Notes: generated by a model not told the origin, from the sequence alone. 41,362 bases of DNA from Burkholderia sp. Leaf177 (GCF_001424345.1 NZ_LMPF01000009.1:1639-43000); one strand, 5' to 3'; shown: positions 1 to 9,602, counted from the stretch's first letter. Numbers and translations: made by a program.

Positions 1-850
1 TTGTTGTCGTAAGCCACGAACGCGTTTTGTGCCACGCCGCTCGAATTCACGATCAGGCCCGCTGCTGTCAGCTGACCCACGTTCACTGCGTCGGTGGTCG
101 TCACGCCTGCTGCAACGTTTGACAGGGTTGTTGCTGCCGAACCCTTATTGAACGTCACCTTGTCGTGCGCAGTCGTGTCGTACAACACTGTTTCTGGGGA
201 AACCGTGCCGCCCGATCCAGCTGCTGCCGTCAGTGCGCCCTGAACCGTGTCGTAGGTCGATGTACCAACCGTAAACTTCGGAACAGTGACCTTACCCGTT
301 GTCGGGTCGATCGTTGCACCAGCACCCAATGCGGCTGCCGTAGTCGACACTGCATTGAACAACTGCGAACCGTTGACTGCGTCCTTGCTGGCTGCGCTCA
401 ACGTGCCGTTGGTCAGTGCCGTGATCTTCGTCGTGCCGGCCGTGCCCTTCAGCGTGATCGTGTCCTTCGACGTTGCATTGTCGTAAGCCACGAACGCGTT
501 CTGTGCCACGCCGCTTGAATTCACGATCAGGCCCGCTGCTGTCAGCTGACCCACGTTCACTGCGTCATTGGTGGTCGTGCCCGCTGCAACGTTGGTCAAC
601 GTCACTGGCGTGCCTACCGTACCCAACGTCACCTTGTTGTGCGCTGCGCTGTCGTACTTGACTGCATCAACCGATGCTGCCAGTGCTGCCGCCGCGTCCG
701 TGCCTGCGGTGGTCGCTTTCTTGTTGTCGTAAGCCACGAACGCGTTTTGTGCCACGCCGCTCGAATTCACGATCAGGCCCGCTGCTGTCAGCTGACCCAC
801 GTTCACTGCGTCGGTTGTCGTCACGCCTGCTGCAACGTTAGACAACGTGG
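1..850 (-). repeat. Direct repeats encoding FVAYDN / GQLTAAGLIVNSSG segments
   Basis: A roughly 95-120 bp sequence occurs at about 1-120, 481-590 and 721-840, with offsets of 480 and 240 bp relative to the matching frame. Each copy encodes VGQLTAAGLIVNSSGVAQNA followed by FVAYDN. More distant relatives lie at 2467 and 3568. The first copy touches the window edge, so the array may continue to the left. Confidence 0.8.
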
Positions 851-3800
851 TCGGCGTGCCTGCCTTGCCGAATGTCACCTTGTCATGTGCCGACGTGTCG
901 TACAACACTGTTTCCGGCGAGGAAGTGCCCGTGGGAATGTTTGCAATAGCCGTCGTCAACTGACCAAAGTTCACTGCGTCGGTGGTCGTTGAACCAGCCG
1001 CGACGTTCACGATCTTGCGTTCCGTACCCTTCGCGCCAACCGAAACCACGTTGTTCTGCGAGCCGTCGCTGCCGTTACCCAGCACAACGCTGTTCGAGCC
1101 CGTTGCCTTGACAATACCGCTGCCCAGGACAACCGTGTTTGCGCCCGTCACCGCGTTCGAGTTACCGACCACAACGTTGTTACCCGTCGAGTTTTCCACG
1201 TCCGATGCGTTACCGATCACGATCGTGTTCTGGCCAACCGCGCTGGAGTTGTTACCCATCACCATTGCGCCAGAGCCGATGGACGTTGCTTCCGTACCCA
1301 TCGTTACCGCGTTCATGCCAACCGACGTGCTGTTCGTACCAATAGCGATTGCGTTTTCCGAATCGGTGTTGACCGTTGCGAAATAACCCATTGCCAAACC
1401 GCCAGCCGAAACAGAGTTCGCGCCCACACCGAATGCTTGCGAACCCGAGCCATTGGCGATGGTCTGGTAACCAACAGCAACCGTTTGCGGACCCACTGCG
1501 TTCACGTTCGAACCAATAGCGACAGAAGAATCGCCAGTTGCATGCGTGTTCAAACCAATTGCGATTGAGTCCGTTCCCGATGCCTGAATGGACTGGACCT
1601 TGTCGGTCGGGCCAGACGCGATCAGGAATTCAGGTGCCAGCGAAGACGCCGGTGCGTCGGCCACACCAGCTTTCAGCACGCTCTTGACCATCTGAACGTT
1701 CTGAACACCGCTTGAAGATGCTGCAATCAAGCTTTGCACCTGACCCAGGTTGACCGCATCGGTTTTACCCGTGCCGATTGCCACGTTGACCAGACGGCGT
1801 TCCGAACCAAGCGAACCAATAGAGACAGTGTTGTCCTTCGTGGCCGTGGAACCCGTGCCAAGAGCAACGGAGTTGACGCCTGTTGCGCGGGCATTCGTAC
1901 CAAAGGCCAGTGAGTTGTCCGCGTTGGCAAAGGCGCTTCCGCCCACTGCCAATGCGTCCTTGCCACTTGCCATTGCTTGCGCACCGGTCGAAGTCGGGCT
2001 CACGCCAATGTATTTGAGCGAAGCAACTGCGCCGTTCAAACCGTTCGTTGCGTTGTTCAACTGGGCAACGTTCACTGCGTCGGTTGCCGATGTACCCGTT
2101 GCGACGTTCGAGATTTTGACTGCGTCCGTGCCGCCCAGCGTGATCGACGTCTTGCCCGTGGTGTCGTAACGCACAGCCTGCGGATCCACACCACCGCCAG
2201 TACCCGAAGCCGCGGCCGCGCTCAATGCGCTGTCGAGGCTGCTGTAGTTTTGGTCGTTGATCTTGTACGTCGGTGCGCTGATCTTGCCATTTGCGTCGAT
2301 AGTCGAACCGCCGCCCAATGCTGCTGCTGCGCTCGATGCGACCGTGGCCAGCTGCGCGCCGTTCACTGCGTCCGTGCTGGTTGAATTGACTGCGCCTGCC
2401 AGAAGATGCGTGATCTTGGCATTGCCCGACGCGCCACCCAGCGAGATCAGATTTTTCGCCGTGCTGTCGTAAGCCACGAACGCGTTGTTGACCACGCCGC
2501 CCGAACCAAAGGTCACGCCTGCTGCTGCCAACTGACCAACGTTGACCGCGTCCGTTGCTGCGCTACCCGAAGCCACGCCCGTGATCTTGACCGGAGCGGC
2601 TACCGTGCCTGCCGTAACCGAGCCGTCTGCTGCGTAATGCACGGCCAGCGGGTCAGCACCGCCAGTCGATGCTGCAGCCACCAGCGCGCTGTCAATGCTG
2701 GTGTAGTTCGTGCCGGCAATGCTGTAAGTCGGCTTGGTGATCTTGCCGTTGGCATCAACCGTCGAACCGCCGCCCAGTGCTGCTGCTGCGCTGGTTGCGA
2801 GTGCTGAGGTTGCTGCTGCCGCTGTAGTCGCGACGCCTGACAACTGCGCGCCCGTCACTGCGTCCGAGCTCGATGCACTCACGTCACCTGCGGCAACGTT
2901 CACGATCTTGCGCTTGTTGGTCGATGAACCCACGGAGACCGTGTTGTCAACGTCGGCGACTGAGCTATTGCCCAGTGCTACAGACGAGTTTCCTGTTGCG
3001 GCTGCATAGCCACCCAAGGCAACTGAATCCGTTCCGGCTGCATTTGCCCGGCTTCCGACAGCAGTCGCATTACTACCCGCTGCCGAGGAGTAATACCCCA
3101 AGGCGGACGATAGGTCCCCAGTCGCCAAGGCACTGCGGCCAAAAGCAACGCCATGTGTGGCTTGCGCTTGAGCACCAATCGCGACCGAGGCAACGCCGGC
3201 TTCAGCGGAACCGCCTACTGCAACGCCGGCCACTCCAGCGGTAGCTATCCCCCCACCGACCCCAGGTTGAATGGCGACATACGGGTTATCACCGCCCGAT
3301 CCACTTGCCGCAGCAGTTAGCGCACCGTCCAGGCTGGTGTAAGACGTATTGCCAATGGTGTACGTAGGCGCGGTGATCTTGCCATTTGCGTCGATAGTCG
3401 AACCGCCGCCCAATGCTGCTGCTGCGCTCGATGCCGTAGCGAACAGTTGCGAACCGTTGACTGCATCCTTGCTGCCAGAATTGACTGCGCCATTGGCCAG
3501 GTTCGAGATTCTCGTACCCGTGCCCGACGCACCCTTCAACGTAATGAGGTCCTTCGACGTTGCGTTGTCGTAAGCCACGAACGTGTTGTTGACCACGCCG
3601 CCCGAACCAAAGGTCACGCCTGCTGCCGCCAACTGACCAACGTTGACTGCATCGGTTGCTGCGCTGCCCGAAGCCACGCCCGTGATCTTGACCGGAGCGG
3701 CTACCGTGCCTGCCGTAACCGAGCCGTCTGCTGCGTAATGCACAGCCAGCGGGTCAGCACCGCCGGTCGATGCTGCGGCCTTCAGTGCGCTGTCAATGCT

Positions 3801-6800
3801 GGTGTAGTTCGTGCCGGCAATGCTGTAAGTGGGCTTGGTGATCTTGCCGTTGGCGTCGACCGTCGAACCGCCGCCCAGTGCTGCTGCTGCGCTGGTTGCG
3901 AGTGCTGAGGTTGCTGCTGCAGTGCTGGTTGCCAGTGCCGAGGTTGCCGCTGCCGCTGTAGTAGCGACGCCTGACAACTGCCCGCCGTTTACTGCGTCCG
4001 TGCTAGATGCACTCAGGTCACCCGCAGCAAGGTTCACGATCTTGCGCTTGACACTCGATGAACCAACGGAAACCGTATTGGAGACGTCAGCTTTCGACTC
4101 TTGGCCCAACGCGATTGCGCCTGTCGCAGTCGCCCGAGCACCCGCTCCGAGCGCGACCGAACCGGTTGCGTTTGCAGTGCTTTGGTGACCGACCGCCGTC
4201 GCGTAACTACCAAGCACGACCGTACCGTCGTTTGCACCGGCATTTGACGATGACCCGATTGCAACCGAGCCAGTCGTTGCATTCGCAGCCGCACCGATGG
4301 CGATTGTATCGGCACCAAATGTAGCTGTTTTTGCGGTAGGTGTACCAGTACCTGTAACAATGTACGGATTGCCCGCGCCGGCCGTTGCCGCCACGCCCGT
4401 CAATGCGGTATCCAGGCTGTTATACGTCTTGCCGGCAACAGTGTACGTAGGCGCACTGATGGTGCCGTCTGCCGCAACCTTAGAACCGCCGCCCAGTGCT
4501 GCTGCTGCGCTGGTTGCGAGTGCCGAGGTTGCTGCCGCCGCTGTTGTGGCGACGCCTGACAACTGCCCGCCGTTCACTGCGTCCGAGCTCGATGCATTCA
4601 CGTCGCCTGCGGCAACGTTCACGATCTTGCGTTTGATAGTCGATGAACCCACAGAAACCGTGTTGGCAACGTCGGCGACAGAGTTGGGGCCTAACGCAGT
4701 CGAATTAAGACCCGTAGCTTTTGCTGCATAGCCGAGAGCGGTGGAAGTTGTATTTGCACTCGCACCAAAGCCCAGGGCTGTGGCGCCGCCGCCGGTTGCT
4801 TGTGTTTGCGAGCCTACCGCTACATTACGGCTGTCACCTTCAAGAGCAGTAGGGCTTCCGCCGTCGGCGTTGCCCCCGATTGCAACTGAACTCGTTGCGC
4901 TCTGAGCAGCGCTACCAAAAGACACACCGTCCATACCTGCGGCTGCAGGTGTGGCAGGAAGCCTTGTAACGTAACCAACGGCAACGTACGGATTGCCCGC
5001 GCCGGCTGTTGCCGCCACGCCCGTCAATGCGGTATCCAGGCTGTTATACGTTGTGCCGCCAACGGTGTACTTGGGTGCGCTAATTGTGCCGTCTGTCGCG
5101 ACCGTAGAACCGCCGCCCAATGCCGCCGCTGCGCTGGTTGCAACCTTCGACAATTGCGAACCGATTACTGCGTCCGAGCTCGATGCATTCACGTCGCCTG
5201 CGGCAACGTTCACGATCTTGCGTTTGATAGTCGATGAACCCACGGAAACCGTGTTGGCAACGTCGGCGACAGAATTAGCGCCTAAAGCGGTTGCGTTCTG
5301 CGCCGAAGCATCCGCATAGTAACCAAGAGCTGTGGCACCGTCTGCTGTTGCTTGCGCGTAGTAACCCAGCGCCGAGCTACCACCGCCATTTGCGACCGAT
5401 TGCATACCTACCGCTACATTACGCATGCTAGTGGCGGTGCTGCCGGTGTCCGCATGGGAACCCATCGCAACTGAATAATTAGACCCAATACTGTCGGCAC
5501 CTACGGCGATTGCATCAGTACCTGCAACTGCGGCTAAAGGTGCTGGAATAGTTGCGCCCGGCCTGCCGACAGCAACGTACGGATTGCCCGCGCCGGCTGT
5601 TGCCGCCACGCCCGTCAATGCGGTATCAAGGCTGTTATACGTCTTGCCAGCAACGGTGTACGTAGGTGCGCTGATAGTGCCGTCTGCCGCCACCGTTGAA
5701 CCGCCGCCCAATGCTGCTGCCGTGCTGGTTGCAACCTTCGACAACTGACCAACGTTGACTGCGTCAGTGGTTGTCGTGCCCGAAGCCACGCCCGTGATCT
5801 TGACCGGACCGGTCGTGCCTGCCGTAACCGAGCCGTCTGCTGCGTAGTGAACGGCCAGCGGGTCATTGCCGCCGGTCGAACCCGTCGACGCTGCGGCCGT
5901 CAAGGCGCTGTCAAGGCTGGTGTAGTTTTTGCCGCCAATGCTGTAGGTCGGCTTGCTGATCTTGCCGGTGGCGTCAACGGTTGAACCGCCGCCCAGTGCC
6001 GCTGCGGCAGAAGTCGCGAGGCTTGACAATTGCGAACCGATCACTGCGTCCGTGCTCGATGCATTCACGTCGCCCGCGGCAACGTTCACAATCTTGCGTT
6101 TGACAGTCGATGAACCCACGGAAACCGTGTTGTCAACGGTGGCAGTTGACGCGTTACCTATCGCGATAGAATTCGCTCCAGTTACCGAAGCAGTCGTTCC
6201 TATGGCTATAGAATTGGCCCCTGTGACCTCGGCGGCAGTTCCCATGGCTAGTGACTGCAATGCGGTAGAGGTAGCGAGATAGCCAAGCGCTAAAGAGCCG
6301 TCACCGGCTGCGGCGGCGTTCACACCTACCGCAGTACTGTTTCTGCCGGTCGCCTGCGTGGACCCACCGATTGCGATTGCGGACGTAGCTGCGTTCGAAC
6401 CACCGCCAATTGCGATAGCTTCGGTCCCGGCAACAGCTGGGTTGGACCCAATACCAATGGAAGAAGGCTTTCCAATGGCGATATACGTGTCATTCAGAGT
6501 GGCTCCAAGCATCTGGCTCGAACCCAACATCTTCGGCTGCGACGGTGCGTTGATGACATCCGCATCACCGGAAACGGCACCAGCAACGTTATCCGCAATA
6601 ACGACCGTGCTGGCATTGTCCTGCGCGCTGGCTTCGTCAGCCATGGCGGCGCCGGCGCCTGCCAAGCTGATCCCACCCACCGCGATTTGCGTCAGGATGG
6701 CAGTCGAGAGGGCTTTCTTCGCCCGCTTGCTCTTGCTGCGACCCGTGGCGAGTTCGGAAACGGCGACCCATGTTCCTGTCGATTCATTCCAAACTGATTT

Positions 6801-6815
6801 GTATGACTTGTTCAT
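1..6815 (-). CDS. Giant trimeric autotransporter adhesin, N-terminal part (C-terminus outside window)
   Basis: An uninterrupted minus-strand reading frame runs from an ATG at 6815 to the left edge (2271 codons, no stop). The N-terminus (MNKSYKSVWNESTGTWVAVS) is an ESPR-type extended signal peptide. A basic stretch, a hydrophobic core and a likely cleavage after AAMA near residue 59 follow. The passenger alternates YadA-type head repeats (AIAIG, SVALG, TALGYYA patterns) with stalk and neck motifs. I count about 17 DAVNxGQL-like connectors and nine copies of a roughly 40-residue module (ALGGGSTxxxxGxI...PTY...SLDxAL). FVAYDN segments recur near the C-terminal side. The family forms homotrimeric outer-membrane fibres for attachment. 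The YadA beta-barrel anchor is not visible and should lie left of position 1. A weak SD-like CAAAGGT lies about 9-15 nt upstream. Family assignment is secure; ligand and total length are unknown. Confidence 0.95.
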   Translation of the reverse strand, partial: MNKSYKSVWNESTGTWVAVSELATGRSKSKRAKKALSTAILTQIAVGGISLAGAGAAMADEASAQDNASTVVIADNVAGAVSGDADVINAPSQPKMLGSSQMLGATLNDTYIAIGKPSSIGIGSNPAVAGTEAIAIGGGSNAATSAIAIGGSTQATGRNSTAVGVNAAAAGDGSLALGYLATSTALQSLAMGTAAEVTGANSIAIGTTASVTGANSIAIGNASTATVDNTVSVGSSTVKRKIVNVAAGDVNASSTDAVIGSQLSSLATSAAAALGGGSTVDATGKISKPTYSIGGKNYTSLDSALTAAASTGSTGGNDPLAVHYAADGSVTAGTTGPVKITGVASGTTTTDAVNVGQLSKVATSTAAALGGGSTVAADGTISAPTYTVAGKTYNSLDTALTGVAATAGAGNPYVAVGRPGATIPAPLAAVAGTDAIAVGADSIGSNYSVAMGSHADTGSTATSMRNVAVGMQSVANGGGSSALGYYAQATADGATALGYYADASAQNATALGANSVADVANTVSVGSSTIKRKIVNVAAGDVNASSSDAVIGSQLSKVATSAAAALGGGSTVATDGTISAPKYTVGGTTYNSLDTALTGVAATAGAGNPYVAVGYVTRLPATPAAAGMDGVSFGSAAQSATSSVAIGGNADGGSPTALEGDSRNVAVGSQTQATGGGATALGFGASANTTSTALGYAAKATGLNSTALGPNSVADVANTVSVGSSTIKRKIVNVAAGDVNASSSDAVNGGQLSGVATTAAAATSALATSAAAALGGGSKVAADGTISAPTYTVAGKTYNSLDTALTGVAATAGAGNPYIVTGTGTPTAKTATFGADTIAIGAAANATTGSVAIGSSSNAGANDGTVVLGSYATAVGHQSTANATGSVALGAGARATATGAIALGQESKADVSNTVSVGSSSVKRKIVNLAAGDLSASSTDAVNGGQLSGVATTAAAATSALATSTAAATSALATSAAAALGGGSTVDANGKITKPTYSIAGTNYTSIDSALKAAASTGGADPLAVHYAADGSVTAGTVAAPVKITGVASGSAATDAVNVGQLAAAGVTFGSGGVVNNTFVAYDNATSKDLITLKGASGTGTRISNLANGAVNSGSKDAVNGSQLFATASSAAAALGGGSTIDANGKITAPTYTIGNTSYTSLDGALTAAASGSGGDNPYVAIQPGVGGGIATAGVAGVAVGGSAEAGVASVAIGAQAQATHGVAFGRSALATGDLSSALGYYSSAAGSNATAVGSRANAAGTDSVALGGYAAATGNSSVALGNSSVADVDNTVSVGSSTNKRKIVNVAAGDVSASSSDAVTGAQLSGVATTAAAATSALATSAAAALGGGSTVDANGKITKPTYSIAGTNYTSIDSALVAAASTGGADPLAVHYAADGSVTAGTVAAPVKITGVASGSAATDAVNVGQLAAAGVTFGSGGVVNNAFVAYDSTAKNLISLGGASGNAKITHLLAGAVNSTSTDAVNGAQLATVASSAAAALGGGSTIDANGKISAPTYKINDQNYSSLDSALSAAAASGTGGGVDPQAVRYDTTGKTSITLGGTDAVKISNVATGTSATDAVNVAQLNNATNGLNGAVASLKYIGVSPTSTGAQAMASGKDALAVGGSAFANADNSLAFGTNARATGVNSVALGTGSTATKDNTVSIGSLGSERRLVNVAIGTGKTDAVNLGQVQSLIAASSSGVQNVQMVKSVLKAGVADAPASSLAPEFLIASGPTDKVQSIQASGTDSIAIGLNTHATGDSSVAIGSNVNAVGPQTVAVGYQTIANGSGSQAFGVGANSVSAGGLAMGYFATVNTDSENAIAIGTNSTSVGMNAVTMGTEATSIGSGAMVMGNNSSAVGQNTIVIGNASDVENSTGNNVVVGNSNAVTGANTVVLGSGIVKATGSNSVVLGNGSDGSQNNVVSVGAKGTERKIVNVAAGSTTTDAVNFGQLTTAIANIPTGTSSPETVLYDTSAHDKVTFGKAGTPTTLSNVAAGVTTTDAVNVGQLTAAGLIVNSSGVAQNAFVAYDNKKATTAGTDAAAALAASVDAVKYDSAAHNKVTLGTVGTPVTLTNVAAGTTTNDAVNVGQLTAAGLIVNSSGVAQNAFVAYDNATSKDTITLKGTAGTTKITALTNGTLSAASKDAVNGSQLFNAVSTTAAALGAGATIDPTTGKVTVPKFTVGTSTYDTVQGALTAAAGSGGTVSPETVLYDTTAHDKVTFNKGSAATTLSNVAAGVTTTDAVNVGQLTAAGLIVNSSGVAQNAFVAYDN
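2467..3926 (-). repeat. Near-identical long direct repeat inside the adhesin gene (two copies about 1.1 kb apart)
   Basis: Positions 2467-2825 and 3568-3926 match with only scattered differences (roughly 95% by eye) at an offset of 1101 bp. Each copy encodes the same series: a DAVNVGQLAAAG connector, an HYAADGSVTAG segment and an ALGGGSTVDANG module. The offset is a multiple of three, so unequal recombination between copies would keep the frame and change fibre length. The sequence between them encodes other stalk segments and one head block. Confidence 0.85.
4366..5900 (-). repeat. Three direct repeats encoding head/stalk units of the adhesin
   Basis: Blocks starting at about 4366, 4990 and 5581 share a long near-identical stretch encoding TALTGVAATAGAGNPY and the adjoining YTVAGKTYNSLD module. 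The offsets are 624 and 591 bp, both multiples of three. The head segments between them differ, which suggests duplication followed by divergence or shuffling of the exposed head repeats. Confidence 0.75.
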
Positions 6816-7199
6816 GCTGTGAATACCTTTGCAAAAATAGAGAAATCGCCTTGCGGTGCGGAACAGAGATCGTTGGTCATCTTGTGGATGGTTAATCTTT
6901 TGTGAAGCTTCCGTATAACGCGCGGCGTTCATTGCCTCTTCCGGTTTTAATACCGAAGCACTGAGACCGGGTTATCTCGAAAAGCCCGGTTGTAGGTGAC
7001 CGCAAACGAACTATAGGTATTGAAGGGGCGGGGCTTAATGCGAAAACTCCTAAATTGAATTTCGCAAACTGGATAGGCGGATTCCAGTGCAGTGAACTAG
7101 CGTTAATCGTCTGAACGCAAGCACACAGGTTTGGGATGGAACCTTGCTAGCCTTGGCTCTCGCCCATATTTTTTACAATCTATCGGAAAGAAATTTTTA

Positions 7200-7217
7200 T
7201 TTAGGAATCGTCCTAAA
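7200..7217. promoter_or_regulatory. Inverted repeat TTTAGGA-ATCG-TCCTAAA, candidate operator
   Basis: A perfect 7-bp inverted repeat with a 4-bp spacer lies about 390 bp upstream of the adhesin start. The same half-site recurs at 7048-7054 and 7425-7431. The geometry resembles heptad inverted repeats bound by NarL/FixJ (LuxR-type) response regulators such as BvgA or RcsB. That comparison rests on site architecture only, and no regulator gene is in the window. Confidence 0.4.
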
Positions 7218-7341
7218 CATGAATTTTGTTGCAGAAGAACAACCCTACAGATAATCGATAAAAGCAATCGAGAGTGAATTGCAAAATTTCATCACGATAA
7301 ATCTGGAATCATATTTCGGCATCCACGTGAATCCAGAAAAC

Positions 7342-7374
7342 AAAAAACCACCTGGAGACAAGCGCCAAGTGGTT
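7342..7374 (-). terminator. Rho-independent terminator of the T1SS operon
   Basis: Read on the minus strand, AACCACTTGG (plus 7365-7374) pairs with CCAGGTGGTT (7346-7355), with one G-U pair and a short loop. A T-rich tail follows (plus-strand A run at 7342-7347). It lies about 60 bp after the TolC-like stop codon and separates the operon from the adhesin gene. Confidence 0.8.
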
Positions 7375-7436
7375 CTTTAAAACTGCCAGATAAAATAGAA
7401 ATACGCGTTATCGATCTCGATTAATCCTAAAAGCGA

Positions 7437-9599
7437 TCAGGTATTTTCCAGCCAACTCGACAATGTCCCATTATTCAGATGCAGCTTCAGAATCGCCTGA
7501 TAGGAATCGAATTCAGTGGTGACTTCGCTGACCTGATTGTTATAAAAGTCACTTTCGGCGGACAGCACATCGAGCAAGGTCCGGCGGTTCAGGTGATACC
7601 ACTGCTCAAAAAACTGTTTGCGGACAAGATCCGTTTCAGTTGCGAGCTCGGCATACAACTTCGCACGCGTGGCCTGTGCTACGGCGTCCCGGTGCGCATC
7701 GCGAACCTTGTATTCGGAATCGAGTTCGAGCTGGTCGTGTTTGTCGCTGCTCGAAGAAGCCCGCGACAACGCCGCACGCTCCGCCGCGCGCTGGCTGCCG
7801 CCCTGAAAGGGTGTCCAGGAAAGTTGCAGCATGGTTGACCACGGCTGGCGATTGCCGAAGACATCGGACGCAGTGTTCTTGTTGATGACCCAGTTCAACT
7901 TCGGCAAACCTTCCGCCCGTACCGACTGCGCACTCAGCTTCGCAGCTTCCGCTTCCGCCGCTGCCTGTGCAATGGCAGGGTTTTGGCTCACGCTCGCCAC
8001 GGCGTCGTCCAGCCCGTCCAGCTGCATTTGCCAGTGCGTGCCCTGTGGCATGGCAATGGGTTCATCGCCGACCAGTTTGCGTACGCTAAGCTGAAGCGAT
8101 CGCACCTGCGCCGCGACCGTATCCTGCGAGGTCTGCGCCTGGAGCAGCCGCGACTTGGCCTGAGTGAGTTCACTCAAGCGACCCGGGTCGGCCTTGACGA
8201 TCTCCACCAGCATGTTCACCAGTTGCTCCATGCGCTTGACGTAGCTTTCACCAATCACGTAGGTGGCGCGGTTTTTGGAAAGATCGACCAGACTGGATGC
8301 TATGTCGTACGCGTTTTGCTGCGCCATCGCCCGGTAATAAAGTTCTGCGGCTTGTGCGGTCTTCGTGCGGCTATCAATGCTTTTGCTGGTCTTGCCCCAA
8401 TCATAGATCAAAGTGGTCACCGCGACGTTTGCAGTGGGCCGGTTGTACTGGTTGAAGCTGGCGCTGTCGCCGGTAATGCTCGGCGTGTTGCCGCCGAGTT
8501 GCACCTGCGGCCAGCGTTGCCCTTTTACCTGATCCACGTCCGCCAGCGCGGCGTCCCAGTCGTTCTTCGCCTGCCGGACGGCCGCACTGCGCGCGGCGGC
8601 GGCATCGGCCGCTGTCCGTAGGGCGGCGCGAACGGCCTGCTCAGGAACGAGCGTGGTGTCAACGCGCGTGCGCGGCCCGGACCCATCGTCCAGCCAGTCT
8701 GAAAAGCTTGCCTCCTTCGACCGCGCGCCGGCCTGAGCCTGACGAGTCAGGCCAGTTGCAGTTCCGGCCAGTACGTAAGGCCGGCCTTTCCGGCTCTGGA
8801 GATCCTCGCGCAGGTCACTGGCGAACCCTCGGCCAAGCTGTTCGGAGCTGCGTGGCAATGGCATGGCGGCCATCGCATCGCCTGATTCCGTTGCGGCGGC
8901 TCCATTGGCGGCTCCGCTGGCAACGGAAGCCCGCAAGGATTGCAGATCGGACTGCATGTCGCGTACCGATGGTCTGGAGGCGGCTGGCGGCATACGCACT
9001 GAAGCGTCAACGTGCTGCAGGTCGCTGCTGTACTTTGAATACTGTTGCGCGGCTTGCGTTGGAGCAAGTGCTCGACGCGGAACTTCCGGCGGGACGACAA
9101 TGACAGGCGTCGATTGCATCACCGCGCCACGAGCCGCCGGCACATTCGCGACTTCAGGCATTGCGCGTGCAGGCGACACGGGTGCAATGGCAATATCGGG
9201 CGTCACTGTTTGCAGCGTCGCGCGGCGAGGTAGAGGAACCGGCTGCTCTACCGCAACCGGTGCCGCGGTCGCAACGGACGTATCCATGCCCGCCGTTGTC
9301 ACCTGATTGGTTTCACGGACCAACGACGGCGCCTGGGTCAACACAGAAACGGGAACGACTTGCGACGTTTGAGAAGTCTGCAGGTGTTGCGGCAACCAGG
9401 CGAGTTCATCGATAGCCGACTTCGCGTTCGCCTCAGGCGAACCGAAAGCGAGCGTTATCACGCCTGTTCCCATCAGTACGCCCAACGCACTGACAACCGC
9501 ACGACGCGGCGCGGCGGCGAGGGCTGCCTGATCCGCGGCAGTCAGTCCGTGACCTGTTTGCGTACGGCGGTGCCGTGCGCGGAGTGTTCGGTTAGACAT
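7437..9599 (-). CDS. TolC-family outer-membrane efflux protein of a type I secretion system, with long N-terminal extension
   Basis: The 720-residue product has a basic N-terminus and a hydrophobic segment (VVSALGVLMGTGVITLAF, residues ~35-52) ending in an ANA-like signal cleavage site. A Pro/Ala/Val-rich, low-complexity stretch occupies about residues 60-310. The TolC-type repeat region starts near residue 315. Typical features are the YDWGKTSKSID segment, the helical region with LSELTQAKSRLLQAQ, and the second repeat (LSWTPFQGG...QFFEQWYHLNRRTLLDVLSAE). TolC proteins form trimeric outer-membrane ducts and are usually about 450-500 residues, so the extra length is the linker. The gene is last in the ABC-HlyD-TolC operon, starting 3 nt after the HlyD stop codon, with a GAGAGA SD-like sequence overlapping that stop. 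It probably serves the adjacent exporter. The function of the extension is unknown. Confidence 0.9.
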   Translation of the reverse strand: MSNRTLRARHRRTQTGHGLTAADQAALAAAPRRAVVSALGVLMGTGVITLAFGSPEANAKSAIDELAWLPQHLQTSQTSQVVPVSVLTQAPSLVRETNQVTTAGMDTSVATAAPVAVEQPVPLPRRATLQTVTPDIAIAPVSPARAMPEVANVPAARGAVMQSTPVIVVPPEVPRRALAPTQAAQQYSKYSSDLQHVDASVRMPPAASRPSVRDMQSDLQSLRASVASGAANGAAATESGDAMAAMPLPRSSEQLGRGFASDLREDLQSRKGRPYVLAGTATGLTRQAQAGARSKEASFSDWLDDGSGPRTRVDTTLVPEQAVRAALRTAADAAAARSAAVRQAKNDWDAALADVDQVKGQRWPQVQLGGNTPSITGDSASFNQYNRPTANVAVTTLIYDWGKTSKSIDSRTKTAQAAELYYRAMAQQNAYDIASSLVDLSKNRATYVIGESYVKRMEQLVNMLVEIVKADPGRLSELTQAKSRLLQAQTSQDTVAAQVRSLQLSVRKLVGDEPIAMPQGTHWQMQLDGLDDAVASVSQNPAIAQAAAEAEAAKLSAQSVRAEGLPKLNWVINKNTASDVFGNRQPWSTMLQLSWTPFQGGSQRAAERAALSRASSSSDKHDQLELDSEYKVRDAHRDAVAQATRAKLYAELATETDLVRKQFFEQWYHLNRRTLLDVLSAESDFYNNQVSEVTTEFDSYQAILKLHLNNGTLSSWLENT

Positions 9600-9602
9600 G
9601 GC

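Larger units (their letters stand above)
6816..7436. promoter_or_regulatory. 620-bp AT-richer intergenic region: adhesin promoter region and T1SS operon 3' end
   Basis: No gene is credible here. On the minus strand a TATAGT hexamer (plus coordinates 7010-7015) is a possible -10 for the adhesin, with no good -35 at normal spacing, which would fit an activator-dependent promoter. Upstream lie a TCCTAAA half-site at 7048-7054 and an inverted repeat TTTAGGA-N4-TCCTAAA at 7200-7217. A further TCCTAAA is at 7425-7431. An ACCGGG/CCCGGT hairpin at about 6966-6990 would lie in the adhesin 5' leader. The promoter assignment is inference only. Confidence 0.4.

Noticed and set aside
165..6822. Many plus-strand frames of 60-154 codons across the adhesin region
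   Set aside because: They mirror the repetitive minus-strand adhesin; their similarity to each other (e.g. repeated VEPPPSAAAALVASAEV) comes from the adhesin repeats.
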